Positions 16,737 through 26,152 are shown, counted from the stretch's first letter. The stretch: DNA of 64,000 nt from Pseudobythopirellula maris (GCF_007859945.1 NZ_SJPQ01000002.1:908279-972278), one strand, 5' to 3'. Numbers and translations are program-made. Notes: generated from the sequence alone by a model not told the origin.

Positions 16737-18554
16737 ATGACCGCTCCCGCCGTCCTCACGGCCGTCGACTCCGCCGTCGCCGCCGACAAGCTGACCCCCT
16801 CGGCCGCCGAGAACCTCAAGGCGTGGCTCACCGAGCCGCGCTACGCCGATTACGCCGCCGAGTGTGCGGCCCACGTCGAGCGGGGCGACTGGCAGGCGCT
16901 CGACGACGCGTTCTGGACCATCATCCCGTTCGGCACCGGCGGCCGCCGCGGGCGGATGTACCCGATCGGCTCGAACGCGATCAACGACCGCACGATCGGC
17001 GAGAGCGCCCAGGGCCTGGCCAACTACGTCAAGGAGAACGCCGACAGCGCCGGGGCGCCGCTGTCGGTCGCCATCTGCCGCGACACCCGCCACAACGGCG
17101 AGCGGTTCGCCAAGCTGTGCGCCGAGGTGATGGTCGCCGCCGGCTTTAAGGTCTACTTCCTCCGCGGCTTCCGCAGCACGCCCGAGCTGTCGTTCGCCGT
17201 GCGCTACAAGTCGTGCTCGTGCGGCATCATGGTCACGGCGAGCCACAACCCGCCGAGCGACAACGCGGTGAAGGTCTACTGGTCGACGGGCGCCCAGGTG
17301 CTGCCGCCGCACGACAAGGGGATCATCGAGCGCGTGATGAGCTGCGGCGAGATTGTCCGCGGCGACTTCGACAAGGCGGTGGCCGAGGGGCAGATCGTCT
17401 ACTGCGAGGAAGAGATCGACAAGGCGTTCATCGACAACGTCGTCGGCCAGGCCGTGCCGGGGCCGCGGGAACTGAAGGTCATCTACTCGCCGCTGCACGG
17501 CGTGGGAGGCACGGCGGTCACGCCGGTGCTGGAGCGCGACGGCTTCCAGGACGTCGAGGTGTTCGGGCCCCACGCCGAGCCGGACGGCGACTTCCCGAAC
17601 GTGCCGGGGCACGTGTCGAACCCCGAACGCCCCGAGGTGTTCGAGGCGATGATCGAGCGCGCCAAGGAGACCGACGCCGACCTCTGCGTGGCGAGCGATC
17701 CCGACTGCGACCGCATCGGGCTGGCCGCCCGTCTCGAGTCGGGCGGCGACGGGTGGGCGACGATCAGCGGCAACCAGATCGGCGCCCTGCTGGCCGACTT
17801 CCTGCTCGAGTCGCGCAAGGGCAACCTCACGCCCGAGCATTTCAACGTGATCACGCTGGTGACCACGCAGCTCACCCGCCGCATCGGCGACAGCTACGGC
17901 GTGAAGACCGTCACCGACCTGCTGGTCGGCTTCAAGTGGATCGCCCAGGCGATCGACGCGAACGGGCCGGAGAAGTTCGTGCTCGGCACCGAGGAGTCGC
18001 ACGGCTACCTCGTGGGCACGTACGTCCGCGACAAGGACGGCGCCGCCGCGGCGATGCTCGCCTGCGAGCTGGCCGCCAAGTTGAAGAGCCAAGGCAAGAC
18101 GCTGCACGAGAAGCTCGACGACCTGTTCTGGCAGCACGGGCTGCACGCCGAGCGGACGATCAACGTGCAGATGCCCGGCAGCGAGGGGATGGGCCGCATG
18201 ATGGAGGTGATGGACGAGTTCCGCACGAACACGCCGCAGTCGCTCGGCCCGCTGAAGGTCGACCAGATGCGCGACTACAAGAACAACCTCACGGTCAAGC
18301 TCGGCGGTCCCGCCCCCCCAGCGCCGCTCGAAGGCCCCACGGGCGACCTGGTGATCCTCGACCTCTCGAGCGACGAGTGCCCCGAGGGGACTTACGTCGC
18401 CTGCCGCCCGAGCGGCACGGAGCCGAAGATCAAGTTCTACCTGTTCGGCTACACCCCGGCCGAGCAGCTGCACGACATGGAAGAGGCGAAAGAGGACCTC
18501 GAGAAACTGCTCGACGCGATCGAGGCCGACCTGAAGAAGTTCGCGGGGGTGTGA
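16737..18554 (+). CDS. Phosphoglucomutase/phosphomannomutase family protein
   Basis: The 605-residue enzyme belongs to the alpha-D-phosphohexomutase superfamily, which interconverts hexose 1- and 6-phosphates. All four signature loops are present: the active-site phosphoserine in TASHNPPSDN, the Mg2+ loop DPDCDRIG, the sugar-binding loop GTEESHGY and the phosphate-binding loop RPSGTEPKIKF. The length of about 600 fits the PGM2-like branch better than bacterial PMM/PGM of about 460. It could feed glucose 1-phosphate or mannose 1-phosphate to glycan or storage pathways. The last 46 nt of the gene, including the stop codon, are repeated exactly at 19626-19671. Confidence 0.9.
   Translation: MTAPAVLTAVDSAVAADKLTPSAAENLKAWLTEPRYADYAAECAAHVERGDWQALDDAFWTIIPFGTGGRRGRMYPIGSNAINDRTIGESAQGLANYVKENADSAGAPLSVAICRDTRHNGERFAKLCAEVMVAAGFKVYFLRGFRSTPELSFAVRYKSCSCGIMVTASHNPPSDNAVKVYWSTGAQVLPPHDKGIIERVMSCGEIVRGDFDKAVAEGQIVYCEEEIDKAFIDNVVGQAVPGPRELKVIYSPLHGVGGTAVTPVLERDGFQDVEVFGPHAEPDGDFPNVPGHVSNPERPEVFEAMIERAKETDADLCVASDPDCDRIGLAARLESGGDGWATISGNQIGALLADFLLESRKGNLTPEHFNVITLVTTQLTRRIGDSYGVKTVTDLLVGFKWIAQAIDANGPEKFVLGTEESHGYLVGTYVRDKDGAAAAMLACELAAKLKSQGKTLHEKLDDLFWQHGLHAERTINVQMPGSEGMGRMMEVMDEFRTNTPQSLGPLKVDQMRDYKNNLTVKLGGPAPPAPLEGPTGDLVILDLSSDECPEGTYVACRPSGTEPKIKFYLFGYTPAEQLHDMEEAKEDLEKLLDAIEADLKKFAGV
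18509..18554 (+). repeat. 46-bp direct repeat, copy 1 (3' end of mutase gene)
   Basis: The final 46 nt of the mutase gene, ending with its TGA, recur without mismatch at 19626-19671. The flanks of the two copies differ on both sides. Confidence 0.95.
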
Positions 18555-18585
18555 CAAATACTAGCGTGCCTTGAAAACACCGCCT

Positions 18586-19545
18586 TTAGAAGCGGATGAA
18601 TTCCTGACCGTAGTCCTTCGGCCGGTCGTCATCGAACCAAGTGCTTTCCGTGTGTTGATGAACATACTCGAACAACGGAGACCGGGCTGATTCTTCCGCA
18701 GGGAGTCGAATTGCCAGGTTAGCCTGCACCTCGTTGTCGATGTCGGGTCCATTCATCCAGTACGCAAGGACCTCAACGGCGCCATTGGCTTGAAGGTCGC
18801 GCACGAGTTGCGTTGATCGTTCATTATCCAAGGCGTTCGACGAGCACTCGACCATCCTGAGTTGATCCGTCTTCGAATCCTCCAGCCAAGTGATCGCATC
18901 AATAGCTGCGCCATCTTCGATTGCGGCGAGGACGAATTGATCGACCATGAAAGCGTCGTAAAAGAATTCGCGGCCGCCGTTCTCGACAACCCTTTTGTGA
19001 ACGTCAGCGGCGAGTTGCGGTTCCTTCATGGCGTAGCCGCGAACCCGAGTAGAAACCGTCTTGGTGTAGACATCCGAGCCGCAGCACAGCCCAAACGTTC
19101 CGCTGACACAAGGATACGCACAGATGATGTTTCCCCAATAGCGATGCTTCACCGAGGATTCCATGCGATCGTGCGTGCATGGATCACCTAGGTCAGCGAG
19201 AGCTAACGTCATTACGTTCGGGTCTTGATAGGAGTCCGATACTATCGGCGCCCCCAGAAAACGATACAGCTGAACGTCGTGTTGCGCGTAGCAAGTGGGG
19301 CATTCTTTGATGACCCAAAGGCTGTCAAACGCGGTGAACCAGAGCAGCACGAGAGCGGGCAGGACGACCAACACCCGGGCCCATCGCCACCAGCCGCGCA
19401 GACGGCACGCCCATGCCCAACCGAGAATCGTCGCCGCGAGTGCGACGCCTGTGGCGGCGAGATAGCCCAACTGCTGCCCGACGGCGAAATACGCCCCAAG
19501 CAGTGCGGTCACAATGAGTAGCGACCGGATGCTGAACCGGATCAT
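18586..19545 (-). CDS. Membrane-anchored hypothetical protein inside the repeat-flanked islet
   Basis: The 319-residue protein starts MIRFSIRSLLIVTALLGAYF, an N-terminal pattern common in planctomycete membrane proteins of unknown function. Two or three hydrophobic segments lie within about 7-75. The rest is probably extracytoplasmic, with Cys clusters (KECPTC, IICAYPC, FGLCCG) that may form disulfides. I do not recognise a functional family. Base composition looks less GC-rich than the adjacent mutase gene. The gene is on the opposite strand and lies wholly between two identical 46-bp repeats, which suggests acquisition or rearrangement. Confidence 0.7.
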   Translation of the reverse strand: MIRFSIRSLLIVTALLGAYFAVGQQLGYLAATGVALAATILGWAWACRLRGWWRWARVLVVLPALVLLWFTAFDSLWVIKECPTCYAQHDVQLYRFLGAPIVSDSYQDPNVMTLALADLGDPCTHDRMESSVKHRYWGNIICAYPCVSGTFGLCCGSDVYTKTVSTRVRGYAMKEPQLAADVHKRVVENGGREFFYDAFMVDQFVLAAIEDGAAIDAITWLEDSKTDQLRMVECSSNALDNERSTQLVRDLQANGAVEVLAYWMNGPDIDNEVQANLAIRLPAEESARSPLFEYVHQHTESTWFDDDRPKDYGQEFIRF

Positions 19546-19625
19546 CTAAATGGCTCTCTGTTCCCCTGCCCCCCTGTCCCCTCAGGGTAGCTGTTACATC
19601 GATCGGCTGCGAGCATTTGTAAGCA

Positions 19626-19671
19626 GCTCGACGCGATCGAGGCCGACCTGAAGAAGTTCGCGGGGGTGTGA
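19626..19671 (+). repeat. 46-bp direct repeat, copy 2
   Basis: This is an exact copy of the last 46 nt of the phosphohexomutase gene, including its stop codon, but with no mutase sequence before it. With copy 1 it brackets a 1071-nt segment holding the minus-strand membrane gene. Confidence 0.95.
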
Positions 19672-19762
19672 GCAGCTCCCACCTGCGATAAGCCTTCGCC
19701 ACCTAGGCGATCACGCAGCGGTGGGCGGCTTCATAGCGACAGCATAGCAAGTGCGTCAAAGG

Positions 19763-20656
19763 CTAACGCCAGACGTTCCACAACGCTTCGGTCCGTTTCC
19801 CCAGGGCGTCGGTCGTTTCGCAAAACAACCGGTCGGCTAGTGGCAAACTCTCGTCAAGTAGGCCTTCGCGGCGACGACTGATCAGCCCGATCGCCGCCTC
19901 CGTGTCCTGGGAGTCGCCAAAACCTTGCGGTTGCTGAGCGAGACACCCGCCCAGCATAGCCAAGTCATGATCGTCACCAAGAAGATCCGCCAGCCGCTTG
20001 CACTCACGCGCACGGGCCTTGAGCAGTTGGGGCCACATGATTTTTAGCAACTGACAGTGACGCCTGTGGTACTTCACTCGCTTGCGGAGCCTGTGCAGGC
20101 ATTCGGGCGTGGGAGAATCGTGGGCCCGCTTAGTCTGCTTGCGTGCGCGACCGTAAGTCTTTAACAGCCCGCCACGGACTGCCTCGAAACCCTCGTCGTC
20201 GATGGACCAACCAGCCGTCCGCCCTGCGGCCTTGGTGATTACGCGACGCGCTTCGCCGAGCCGCTCTTCGGGCGGGGTTGTTTCAATCAATGAATTGCGA
20301 CGCCGGGTCAACTCGGCGCGGATCGATCCGAATGCGCGACGCTCAACCTGGTCGGCAAAGTGCCCCATCAGCATGTCGTAGGTGTCTTGCATGACCTTGG
20401 CGTCACGCAACTCGCTCAGCCCGCGAGCGGCGTCGCGGAGACGGGCGTTCTCTTTCTTGTAGGTCTTCCCCAGCCCTGGCCGCACCAGACGCAGCAAGCC
20501 GCGCAACTTTTTGAGTCGCTTGCGTGTTTGATGGACCTTTTCCTCGGGCTCGAGCCGTGCCGAATCGATCTCCGTGATCGCCTTGTCGAATTGCTCACTG
20601 GCGATGCGACGGAGGGCGTCGGCGGGCGATTCTGCTTGTTGGATGCGATAAGACAT
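19763..20656 (-). CDS. CHAD domain protein
   Basis: The 297-residue protein is a helical CHAD domain (conserved histidine alpha-helical domain). Hallmarks are EKVHQTRKRLKKLRGLLRL near the N-terminus and ECLHRLRKRVKYHRRHC in the second half, both with the basic face and His residues of the family. CHAD proteins bind polyphosphate and are often associated with polyphosphate granules. The start at 20656 (MSYRIQQAE) is preferred because the domain begins there. A VTC polyphosphate polymerase-like gene lies about 3 kb away (23382), a plausible functional link but on the other strand. No CYTH domain is fused. Confidence 0.85.
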   Translation of the reverse strand: MSYRIQQAESPADALRRIASEQFDKAITEIDSARLEPEEKVHQTRKRLKKLRGLLRLVRPGLGKTYKKENARLRDAARGLSELRDAKVMQDTYDMLMGHFADQVERRAFGSIRAELTRRRNSLIETTPPEERLGEARRVITKAAGRTAGWSIDDEGFEAVRGGLLKTYGRARKQTKRAHDSPTPECLHRLRKRVKYHRRHCQLLKIMWPQLLKARARECKRLADLLGDDHDLAMLGGCLAQQPQGFGDSQDTEAAIGLISRRREGLLDESLPLADRLFCETTDALGKRTEALWNVWR

Positions 20657-20753
20657 GCAGAGCTGAAGGTGCAAATCACACGCCATACGGCCGCAGAACC
20701 CCTACGACCCCTCTGGCGATGGTCGATTGGCTCGCTTCAGAAGAGCACAGCGC

Positions 20754-20789
20754 AAGAAAAAAGCGGCTGGTCTTGCGACCAGCCGCTTT
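20754..20789 (-). terminator. Rho-independent terminator of the PEP-CTERM gene
   Basis: A perfect 13-bp stem (20760-20772 with 20777-20789) closes a 4-nt loop. Read on the minus strand it is followed by a T-tract, the A-run at 20756-20762. It lies 31 nt past the stop of the gene ending at 20821. Confidence 0.88.
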
Positions 20790-20820
20790 GCGCGTTCAGT
20801 AGGCGGAGTGGGCGCCTGGG

Positions 20821-21696
20821 TCAGGCGGTCTTTACCGAACCACGCTGACGGAATCGCAGGCCTCCCACTAGCGACAATCCAACCCACACCACGGCGGCGG
20901 TCGCCTCGGGGATCACTCCGCCGTTAGCCGACAACGATGTGTTATCGATCGCCAAGCCCTCGATGTTGTTGTAAGCCATGTAGCCGTAGCGGTTGCCGCC
21001 CACGGTCGTGGCGATCGAGTCGGAGGTGGTCCTCGTGATCGAGTGCAGAAGCGTGCCGCCAGCATCGAGCAAATTGAAGTCGACCGTGAGGAACCCACCA
21101 ACGTTGTAGAATGCGTGCTCGAGGCTGTACCACCCCGGCCCGGTCACGGTGGAGAAATCGCCAGCGTTTTCCGTGTTGAGCTTGAAGGCGTTGAAAGCCA
21201 AGTCGGTGTTGTTCGAGGCATTGACCTTCAGGTCACCGCCATCCTTCCCGACGTGGAAGATGAAGTCGCGTAGGTGAACGCCGCTCTGGTTGTTCACCGC
21301 AACCGAATAATCAAAGCCTTGCCCGTCTGTCCATGCAGCGGGATCGAGATAGACGGCGAGCGAAGCGGTAAACCCACTGCCGAACGAACTGCTGTAGCCC
21401 CCAAATTGGGTGTAGGGGCTTCTGGCGCCGAGCGAAGGATCGCCGAACACGTCGGCGCCGACCTGCAGGTCGTAGATCTCGGCATGGGCCGAACCGCTGG
21501 CCGACGCCACGCCCGCGATGCCGCCGCCTGATGCAACTCGCTGAATGCTTCCGCCGCTGAAGTTATTCCAGCTAGCCCCGCCCGGCGCCCAGCCCGGGTC
21601 TTCAAACCCTTCAAAGTGAATCGCCGCCAAGGCTACCTGGGAGGTGGCCAGAGTGGCTATCGCAGCGATCGCAACACATCGAATTGAAGTCAGCAC
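20821..21696 (-). CDS. PEP-CTERM-type secreted protein
   Basis: The 291-residue protein has a signal peptide (about 1-24, ending ALA). A beta-rich body follows, rich in Gly, Ser, Asn and aromatic residues (HFEGFEDPGWAPG at its start). The C-terminal sorting tail is VIPEATAAVVWVGLSLVGG followed by Arg-rich residues. The tail keeps the order of a PEP motif, a hydrophobic helix and a basic end, but with Pro-Glu-Ala instead of Pro-Glu-Pro. Such proteins are processed by an exosortase and placed on the surface or in exopolysaccharide. The start is GTG 21696 with GGAG at 21704-21707. The body resembles lectin-like or LamG-like folds only in general composition. Confidence 0.75.
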   Translation of the reverse strand: MLTSIRCVAIAAIATLATSQVALAAIHFEGFEDPGWAPGGASWNNFSGGSIQRVASGGGIAGVASASGSAHAEIYDLQVGADVFGDPSLGARSPYTQFGGYSSSFGSGFTASLAVYLDPAAWTDGQGFDYSVAVNNQSGVHLRDFIFHVGKDGGDLKVNASNNTDLAFNAFKLNTENAGDFSTVTGPGWYSLEHAFYNVGGFLTVDFNLLDAGGTLLHSITRTTSDSIATTVGGNRYGYMAYNNIEGLAIDNTSLSANGGVIPEATAAVVWVGLSLVGGLRFRQRGSVKTA

Positions 21697-22378
21697 GGCG
21701 TTACTCCATTAGGTGATTTCTCTTAGACGTTCCCTAATCGCCTCCGCCTGGAAAGCAGCTAGGCAGCGAGGAATAGCGGAATGCGTCGGGCCCTGTTGCG
21801 GCTTCCCGAGCAGCTCCCGTGCCGCATTTATAATTACTGACAGCCGCAAGATAAAGAGATTTCCCTGGTTTTAGGGATTTTTTACTGAGCAAGCTCTCCT
21901 GCTCCCTTGCTTGGCAACTGGTGAAAGCGGGACCCATTGATCGCCGCCAGAAAGAATCTACGGACGCGCAGGTCGCATCGCTATCGATGGCTGACATGCT
22001 GCGCCAACGGTCACCGAAAACTAAACACCGGTGATGTTCCCATCAACAAGCCAACGCCTGATACACGTTTCTGCAATCAATTAAGTACGAGAGCCGTCTT
22101 GAGCAGGGCCATGCGAAGCACGTTGAAGGTTCTAAGCCGACCAGTTCACGCCCTCACGCGATGAAGAGTGAACACGCCAGGCCCGTAAGCAAGACAGCGC
22201 CCACGCAACCAAGCCGATTTCTATCCGTCCTTTCGATTCGGGGCTGAAGCACGGCGTGCAAATGTGTAGAATCGGTTAAGGGCGCCTTCGCTCTGCTCGT
22301 TCGGGTGGCCGCTTTTTCTCATCTTTCATGCCGTGTTCGCTCGGGCTGCTTTCGCAGGGAGCGAACGATCGGGGCTCT
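21697..22378. other. Divergent intergenic region, PEP-CTERM gene / DUF1559 operon
   Basis: This stretch of about 680 nt has no gene I can support. Towards the left gene there is a TATAAA on the minus strand (21827-21832) with a poor -35 TTTATC 17 bp upstream. Towards the right gene there is TAGAAT (22267-22272) with a poor -35 CTGAAG. Both are weak promoter candidates. Several segments are less GC-rich than the surrounding genes. Confidence 0.4.
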
Positions 22379-23398
22379 ATGGATCTTCACCACTGCTGCA
22401 CGCTGCGAGCTTTGCGCTCGTTCCCCCCCAATCGAGCGGCGCCGCGCGGCGGTGTGCGGGGTTGGAAGCCTTGTGACGGCTTCACGCTGGTTGAGTTGCT
22501 GGTCGTGATCGCGGTCATCGGCGTCCTTGTGGCGCTCTTGCTGCCAGCGGTACAGGCGGCGCGCGAGTCGGCCCGGCGTTCGTCTTGCCAAGCAAACCTC
22601 AAGCAAGTCGGGCTGGCCCTGCACAACCACGTTTCCGCACATAGCAAGTTCCCGCCCGGCAAGAAGTGGTCGGGCCCGCGCAACGAGCCGACGACGTACT
22701 CGATCGGTTGGTCGGCCTACTTGCTCGACTTCGCCGAGGGGCAGGCCGTCTCCTCGAAGATCGACTTCACCAAACCGCTTGCGGACCCCGCCAACCTGCC
22801 CGCCACGGGCGCCCTGATCGAAATCTACCTCTGTCCCAGCGCGAGCCGATTCCAAGCCAATCGCACGCCCGGCGGCAGGCTCTTCGGCTTGGCTCCCCAC
22901 CCGGGCGACGGCATGGCGTGCATCGACTACCTGGGCCTCTCCGGCCCGAAACACGACAAGAAGAACCCCGTGGACGGCATGGACTACGGCCGCCAACGCG
23001 GCGTGCTGCTAGGCACCAAGGGCCTGCCCGACGAAGACACCGTCATCGAACCGCCCGCCGTTACGCCGGCCAAGATCACCGACGGCATGTCGCACACCGC
23101 CTGCGTGGCCGAGTGCAGCGGCCGCGGCGCCGACGTGAAGAAGAGCGGCGAAGTCGACGCCCTGAACGGCGCTTGGGCCTCGGGCAGCAACGTCACGCAC
23201 ATCGCCGGCCGGGTGAACGACACGCCTCCGCCCGACGCCTGGAAGGACGAGCGGATCTTCTCCGAGCACCGCGGCGGGGCCAACCTGCTGATGGCGGGCG
23301 GGTCGGTCCGATTCCTCAGCGAGCGGGTCGAGGCGAACGTGATCCGCAGCCTCAGCTCTCGCGACGGAGGGGAGACGATCGATGCCAGCGAACTCTGA
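22379..23398 (+). CDS. DUF1559 protein with prepilin-type N-terminus
   Basis: The 339-residue protein carries the type IV prepilin/pseudopilin signal [20 protein letters not shown] followed by [14 protein letters not shown]. The DUF1559 body follows: [33 protein letters not shown] and a C-terminal [20 protein letters not shown]. These proteins are found in large numbers in planctomycetes, and their role is unproven; pseudopilin-like assembly is inferred from the N-terminus. ATG 22379 is one possible start, and ATG 22328 would add 17 residues. Either leaves an unusually long leader before the prepilin cleavage site. It overlaps the VTC gene by 17 nt, so the two are translationally linked. Confidence 0.85.
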   Translation: MDLHHCCTLRALRSFPPNRAAPRGGVRGWKPCDGFTLVELLVVIAVIGVLVALLLPAVQAARESARRSSCQANLKQVGLALHNHVSAHSKFPPGKKWSGPRNEPTTYSIGWSAYLLDFAEGQAVSSKIDFTKPLADPANLPATGALIEIYLCPSASRFQANRTPGGRLFGLAPHPGDGMACIDYLGLSGPKHDKKNPVDGMDYGRQRGVLLGTKGLPDEDTVIEPPAVTPAKITDGMSHTACVAECSGRGADVKKSGEVDALNGAWASGSNVTHIAGRVNDTPPPDAWKDERIFSEHRGGANLLMAGGSVRFLSERVEANVIRSLSSRDGGETIDASEL

Positions 23399-24161
23399 CC
23401 ACGCCGCGTCGGCGGACCCCGGCCCGCTCGACGCCGCGGCCCGGCTGCCCGATCCCCTCTCGCTCGCCGAGATCGAGGGCTCGGCGCTGATGAACCGCGT
23501 GGACGTCAAACACCTGGTCAGCGAGTCGCAAGCCGCCGGGCTGATCCGCCAGCTCGCCGACGAGTACCGCGTCCTCGAGATCGACGGCCTGCGGGCCTTC
23601 GAGTACTCCACGCTGTACTTCGACACGCCGCGGCTCGACTGCTACCTCGACCACCACAACCGCCGGCCGTTGCGGCGCAAGTACCGCATGCGCGAGTACG
23701 TCGCCTCGGGGGCCCGGTTCCTCGAGATCAAAACCCGCGACCGCCGCGGCAGGACCGACAAGCGACGGGAGCCGATCGCCGAGTTCGAGCTGTCGATGTC
23801 GGCCGACTCCCGCCAATTCGTCCACCGCGTGACCGGCGCCGAGCCCGAGCTGGCTCCGCAGCTGTGGGTCCGCTACCGCCGGCTGACGCTGGCCCACCGC
23901 CAGCGCGCCGAGCGGGTGACGCTCGACTGGGACCTCGCCTTCGAGCAGGAGGGCGCCGTCAGGCGTGTGCCGCGGGTGGTGATCGTCGAGATCAAGCAAG
24001 ACGCCAACGACCGCTCGTCGCCCGCCCGGGCCGAGCTACGCCGCCTAGGGCTGCGACCGCTGAGGGTCAGCAAGTACTGCCTCGGCACGGCGTTGCTCAA
24101 GCCCCACCTGAAGCAGAACCGCTTCAAGCCCAAGCTGCGGGCGATCGAACGGATCGCCTGA
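23382..24161 (+). CDS. VTC domain polyphosphate polymerase-like protein
   Basis: The 259-residue protein matches the VTC domain, a triphosphate-tunnel fold that makes polyphosphate from ATP in yeast Vtc4. Tunnel-lining motifs are visible: [68 protein letters not shown] and SKYCLG. ATG 23382 has GGAGGGGAG at 23366-23374. It overlaps the end of the DUF1559 gene and is followed by DUF4956, a pairing known from many bacteria. Whether it polymerises phosphate or acts on another triphosphate is not proven for this branch. Confidence 0.87.
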   Translation: MPANSDHAASADPGPLDAAARLPDPLSLAEIEGSALMNRVDVKHLVSESQAAGLIRQLADEYRVLEIDGLRAFEYSTLYFDTPRLDCYLDHHNRRPLRRKYRMREYVASGARFLEIKTRDRRGRTDKRREPIAEFELSMSADSRQFVHRVTGAEPELAPQLWVRYRRLTLAHRQRAERVTLDWDLAFEQEGAVRRVPRVVIVEIKQDANDRSSPARAELRRLGLRPLRVSKYCLGTALLKPHLKQNRFKPKLRAIERIA

Positions 24162-24211
24162 CCCGCCCGCCTTTCACACCTCCCCCCAACGCGCTCGCTG
24201 CGCACCCCGCG

Positions 24212-24829
24212 ATGGAATTCCTCGAAGTCCCGCTCTACGACGACGACCTGCTGAAGCTGCTCGTCCGATTCGCCGTTAACCTCACTTGCCTCACGATCGT
24301 GGTGCGCTGGGTCTACACGCGTTACGGCGGGCTGCCCAGGTTCCCGGTCACGTTCTGCCTGGTCAACGTGCTGGTCTTCTTCATCTGCTTCACGCTGAAG
24401 AAGTTCGACCTGGGGCTCGGCATGGCGCTCGGGCTGTTCGCCATCTTCGGCATCCTGCGCTATCGCACCGAGACGATCCCGATCCGCGAGATGACCTACC
24501 TGTTCCTCGTGATCGGCATGGCGGTGATCAACGCGCTGTCGAACAAGAAGATGAGCTACGCCGAGCTGGCGCTGACGAACGGCGCCATCTTGGGGATCGC
24601 GGCCCTTATGGAGTCGTACACCCACGGCATGCTCGAGCGTTGCCAGCAAGTGGTGTACGAGCGAATCGACTTGGTGCGACCCGACCGCCGGGCGGAACTG
24701 GTGGCCGACCTGGAAGAACGCACCGGCCTGAAGGTGAGCCGCGTCGAGCTGGGGCAGATCAACCTGCTGCAAGACACCGCCCAGCTAGACGTCTACTACA
24801 AGCCGAGCGAGCAGGCGGGCGGCGAGTGA
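24212..24829 (+). CDS. DUF4956 membrane protein
   Basis: The 205-residue protein has four or five membrane helices in its first 130 residues, including CLTIVVRWVYTRYGG and VLVFFICFTLKKFDLGLGMA. The DUF4956 hallmark FAIFGILRYRTETIPIREMTYLF follows, seen here as GILRYRTETIPIREMTYLF. A cytoplasmic C-terminal domain holds ERIDLVRPDRR and RTGLKVSRVELGQINLLQD. The start at ATG 24212 matches the family. DUF4956 genes typically sit next to VTC-domain genes and are thought to help export or anchor the product, although this is inference. It is the last gene of the DUF1559-VTC-DUF4956 unit. Confidence 0.87.
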   Translation: MEFLEVPLYDDDLLKLLVRFAVNLTCLTIVVRWVYTRYGGLPRFPVTFCLVNVLVFFICFTLKKFDLGLGMALGLFAIFGILRYRTETIPIREMTYLFLVIGMAVINALSNKKMSYAELALTNGAILGIAALMESYTHGMLERCQQVVYERIDLVRPDRRAELVADLEERTGLKVSRVELGQINLLQDTAQLDVYYKPSEQAGGE

Positions 24830-25212
24830 CGCTCGTGGCCGAGTCGCCGGCGGGTGGCCAAGAATCGTTGGGATTTTTTCCGCGGTGGGCCCTCGGAAAA
24901 AACGGGGCTCGACTCTCCCCCGATTACCGCAGCCATACGCCGCCCTATCACGCGAATGTTCCGCCACAACGCAGCGGGGCCGCCAGAAGCGCTCCCCTGC
25001 GGCGCCCAATTGTATTGATAACCTCTCGAACGCGAAATTTCTGCAAAGCGTTTTGAGCCAAGCGCGCAGAAACGATTTTTGGGCCAACGCGATTTTGTTC
25101 TAACGCCCACTCGGGCAACGCCTTGCGACGAGAATCGCCCGCCGAGGAATCGGCGCAAGTCGCGCAAAACTTTTCTTGGGCCAAGTTTTGACGCGGTTAT
25201 ACGGGCCTCGTG
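24830..25212. other. Intergenic region between convergent operons
   Basis: These 383 nt hold no gene. A hairpin with AT-rich ends (TTTTTTCCG 24874-24882, CGGAAAAAA 24894-24902) could stop transcription of the DUF4956 unit in either direction. From about 25030 the sequence is AT-richer and repeats a motif resembling TTGGGCCAA or TTGAGCCAA at about 25052, 25078 and 25175. Confidence 0.4.
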
Positions 25213-26088
25213 TCAGCCGCGCCGCCGGGCGGCGACGGCGGCCAACGCTCCCACGAGCAGCAACCCCGCGGCCGGCTCGGGCAGCGCGATGGGCGGGCCG
25301 GGCGCCGCGATGCTGGTGAAGATCAGGTTGTCGATCGTCGCCCAGGCGTCGCTGGTGGGAAAGGGCGCGCCCATGCCATCGTCGTAGAGCGATGGCGTCG
25401 ACCTGACGCCGAGCGTGAGCTCCATGCCAGCGATCGGTTCGATGTTGCCGGCGTAGAGCACGCCGTTCTGGTCGCCCGGCGCGATCTCCGCGGAGTAAGT
25501 GCTGAAGTCGACCTTGTGCATCTCGACGTACACGCCGTTGAAACGCACGCCGATGTGGTCCGCGACCCCGAGCGAGTTGTTGGGCGCTTCGGTCTGGATC
25601 AGCAGCGTCTTGGCGTCGGCCGGGACAACACCGGTTTGCGAGACCACCGGGACCGGCGTGCCGAGCGAGAAGGCGTCGGGGCTGAAGTCGCCCAGCAGCG
25701 TCAGCGAGTAATCCCCCTGGAGCGCTGACGCCGCGTCCTCGTATCGATTGACGAACACGTTGTTCGTCGTCCCGATGTGACCGCCGACGAGCGTCCCGTG
25801 AGGCTCGTAGAACGAGATGCTCGAACCGTCCAGCCGCTCCGCCGTCACGGCCCAGCCGGGCAAGATCACGGCGGGGTCGAACGCCTCGGGGCTGGAGATT
25901 GGGTCGATCGTGCTCAAGTCAACGAGCGCGCCTTCGAAATCGAGGTTCACGAACGAGCCGCATTGCGGCAGGCCCGGGTTGAGGTCGCAAAGGTCGATGG
26001 CCACACCACCAGCGCGACACGGCGCGGCGAGCAAGACGATCGGTGCGAGCGCCAACAGAAAAAGACAAGTCGAGCGGTTCGTGGTCAT
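25213..26088 (-). CDS. PEP-CTERM sorting domain protein
   Basis: The 291-residue secreted protein has a signal peptide (about 1-26) and ends with a canonical PEP-CTERM tail: LPEPAAGLLLVGALAAVAAR followed by a short basic end. The body is beta-rich and begins SFVNLDFEGA, with FYEPHG and QGDYSLTLLG. This is the pattern seen in planctomycete and cyanobacterial PEP-CTERM proteins with a jelly-roll-like fold. It is presumably exported, cleaved by exosortase and displayed. The start is ATG 26088; a further in-frame start at 26103 is possible. It is co-oriented with the membrane gene at 26153, 64 nt upstream. Confidence 0.85.
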   Translation of the reverse strand: MTTNRSTCLFLLALAPIVLLAAPCRAGGVAIDLCDLNPGLPQCGSFVNLDFEGALVDLSTIDPISSPEAFDPAVILPGWAVTAERLDGSSISFYEPHGTLVGGHIGTTNNVFVNRYEDAASALQGDYSLTLLGDFSPDAFSLGTPVPVVSQTGVVPADAKTLLIQTEAPNNSLGVADHIGVRFNGVYVEMHKVDFSTYSAEIAPGDQNGVLYAGNIEPIAGMELTLGVRSTPSLYDDGMGAPFPTSDAWATIDNLIFTSIAAPGPPIALPEPAAGLLLVGALAAVAARRRG

Positions 26089-26152
26089 GAGCGCCTCGGA
26101 CAAGTGAGGGGAGAGAAGGCGCCATTATTGTAAACGCGATTTGCCGCAACCG

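Noticed and set aside
17213-18574. 453-codon open frame overlapping the phosphohexomutase
   Set aside because: Arg-rich frame-shifted shadow typical of GC-rich DNA; the true frame carries all four mutase signature loops.
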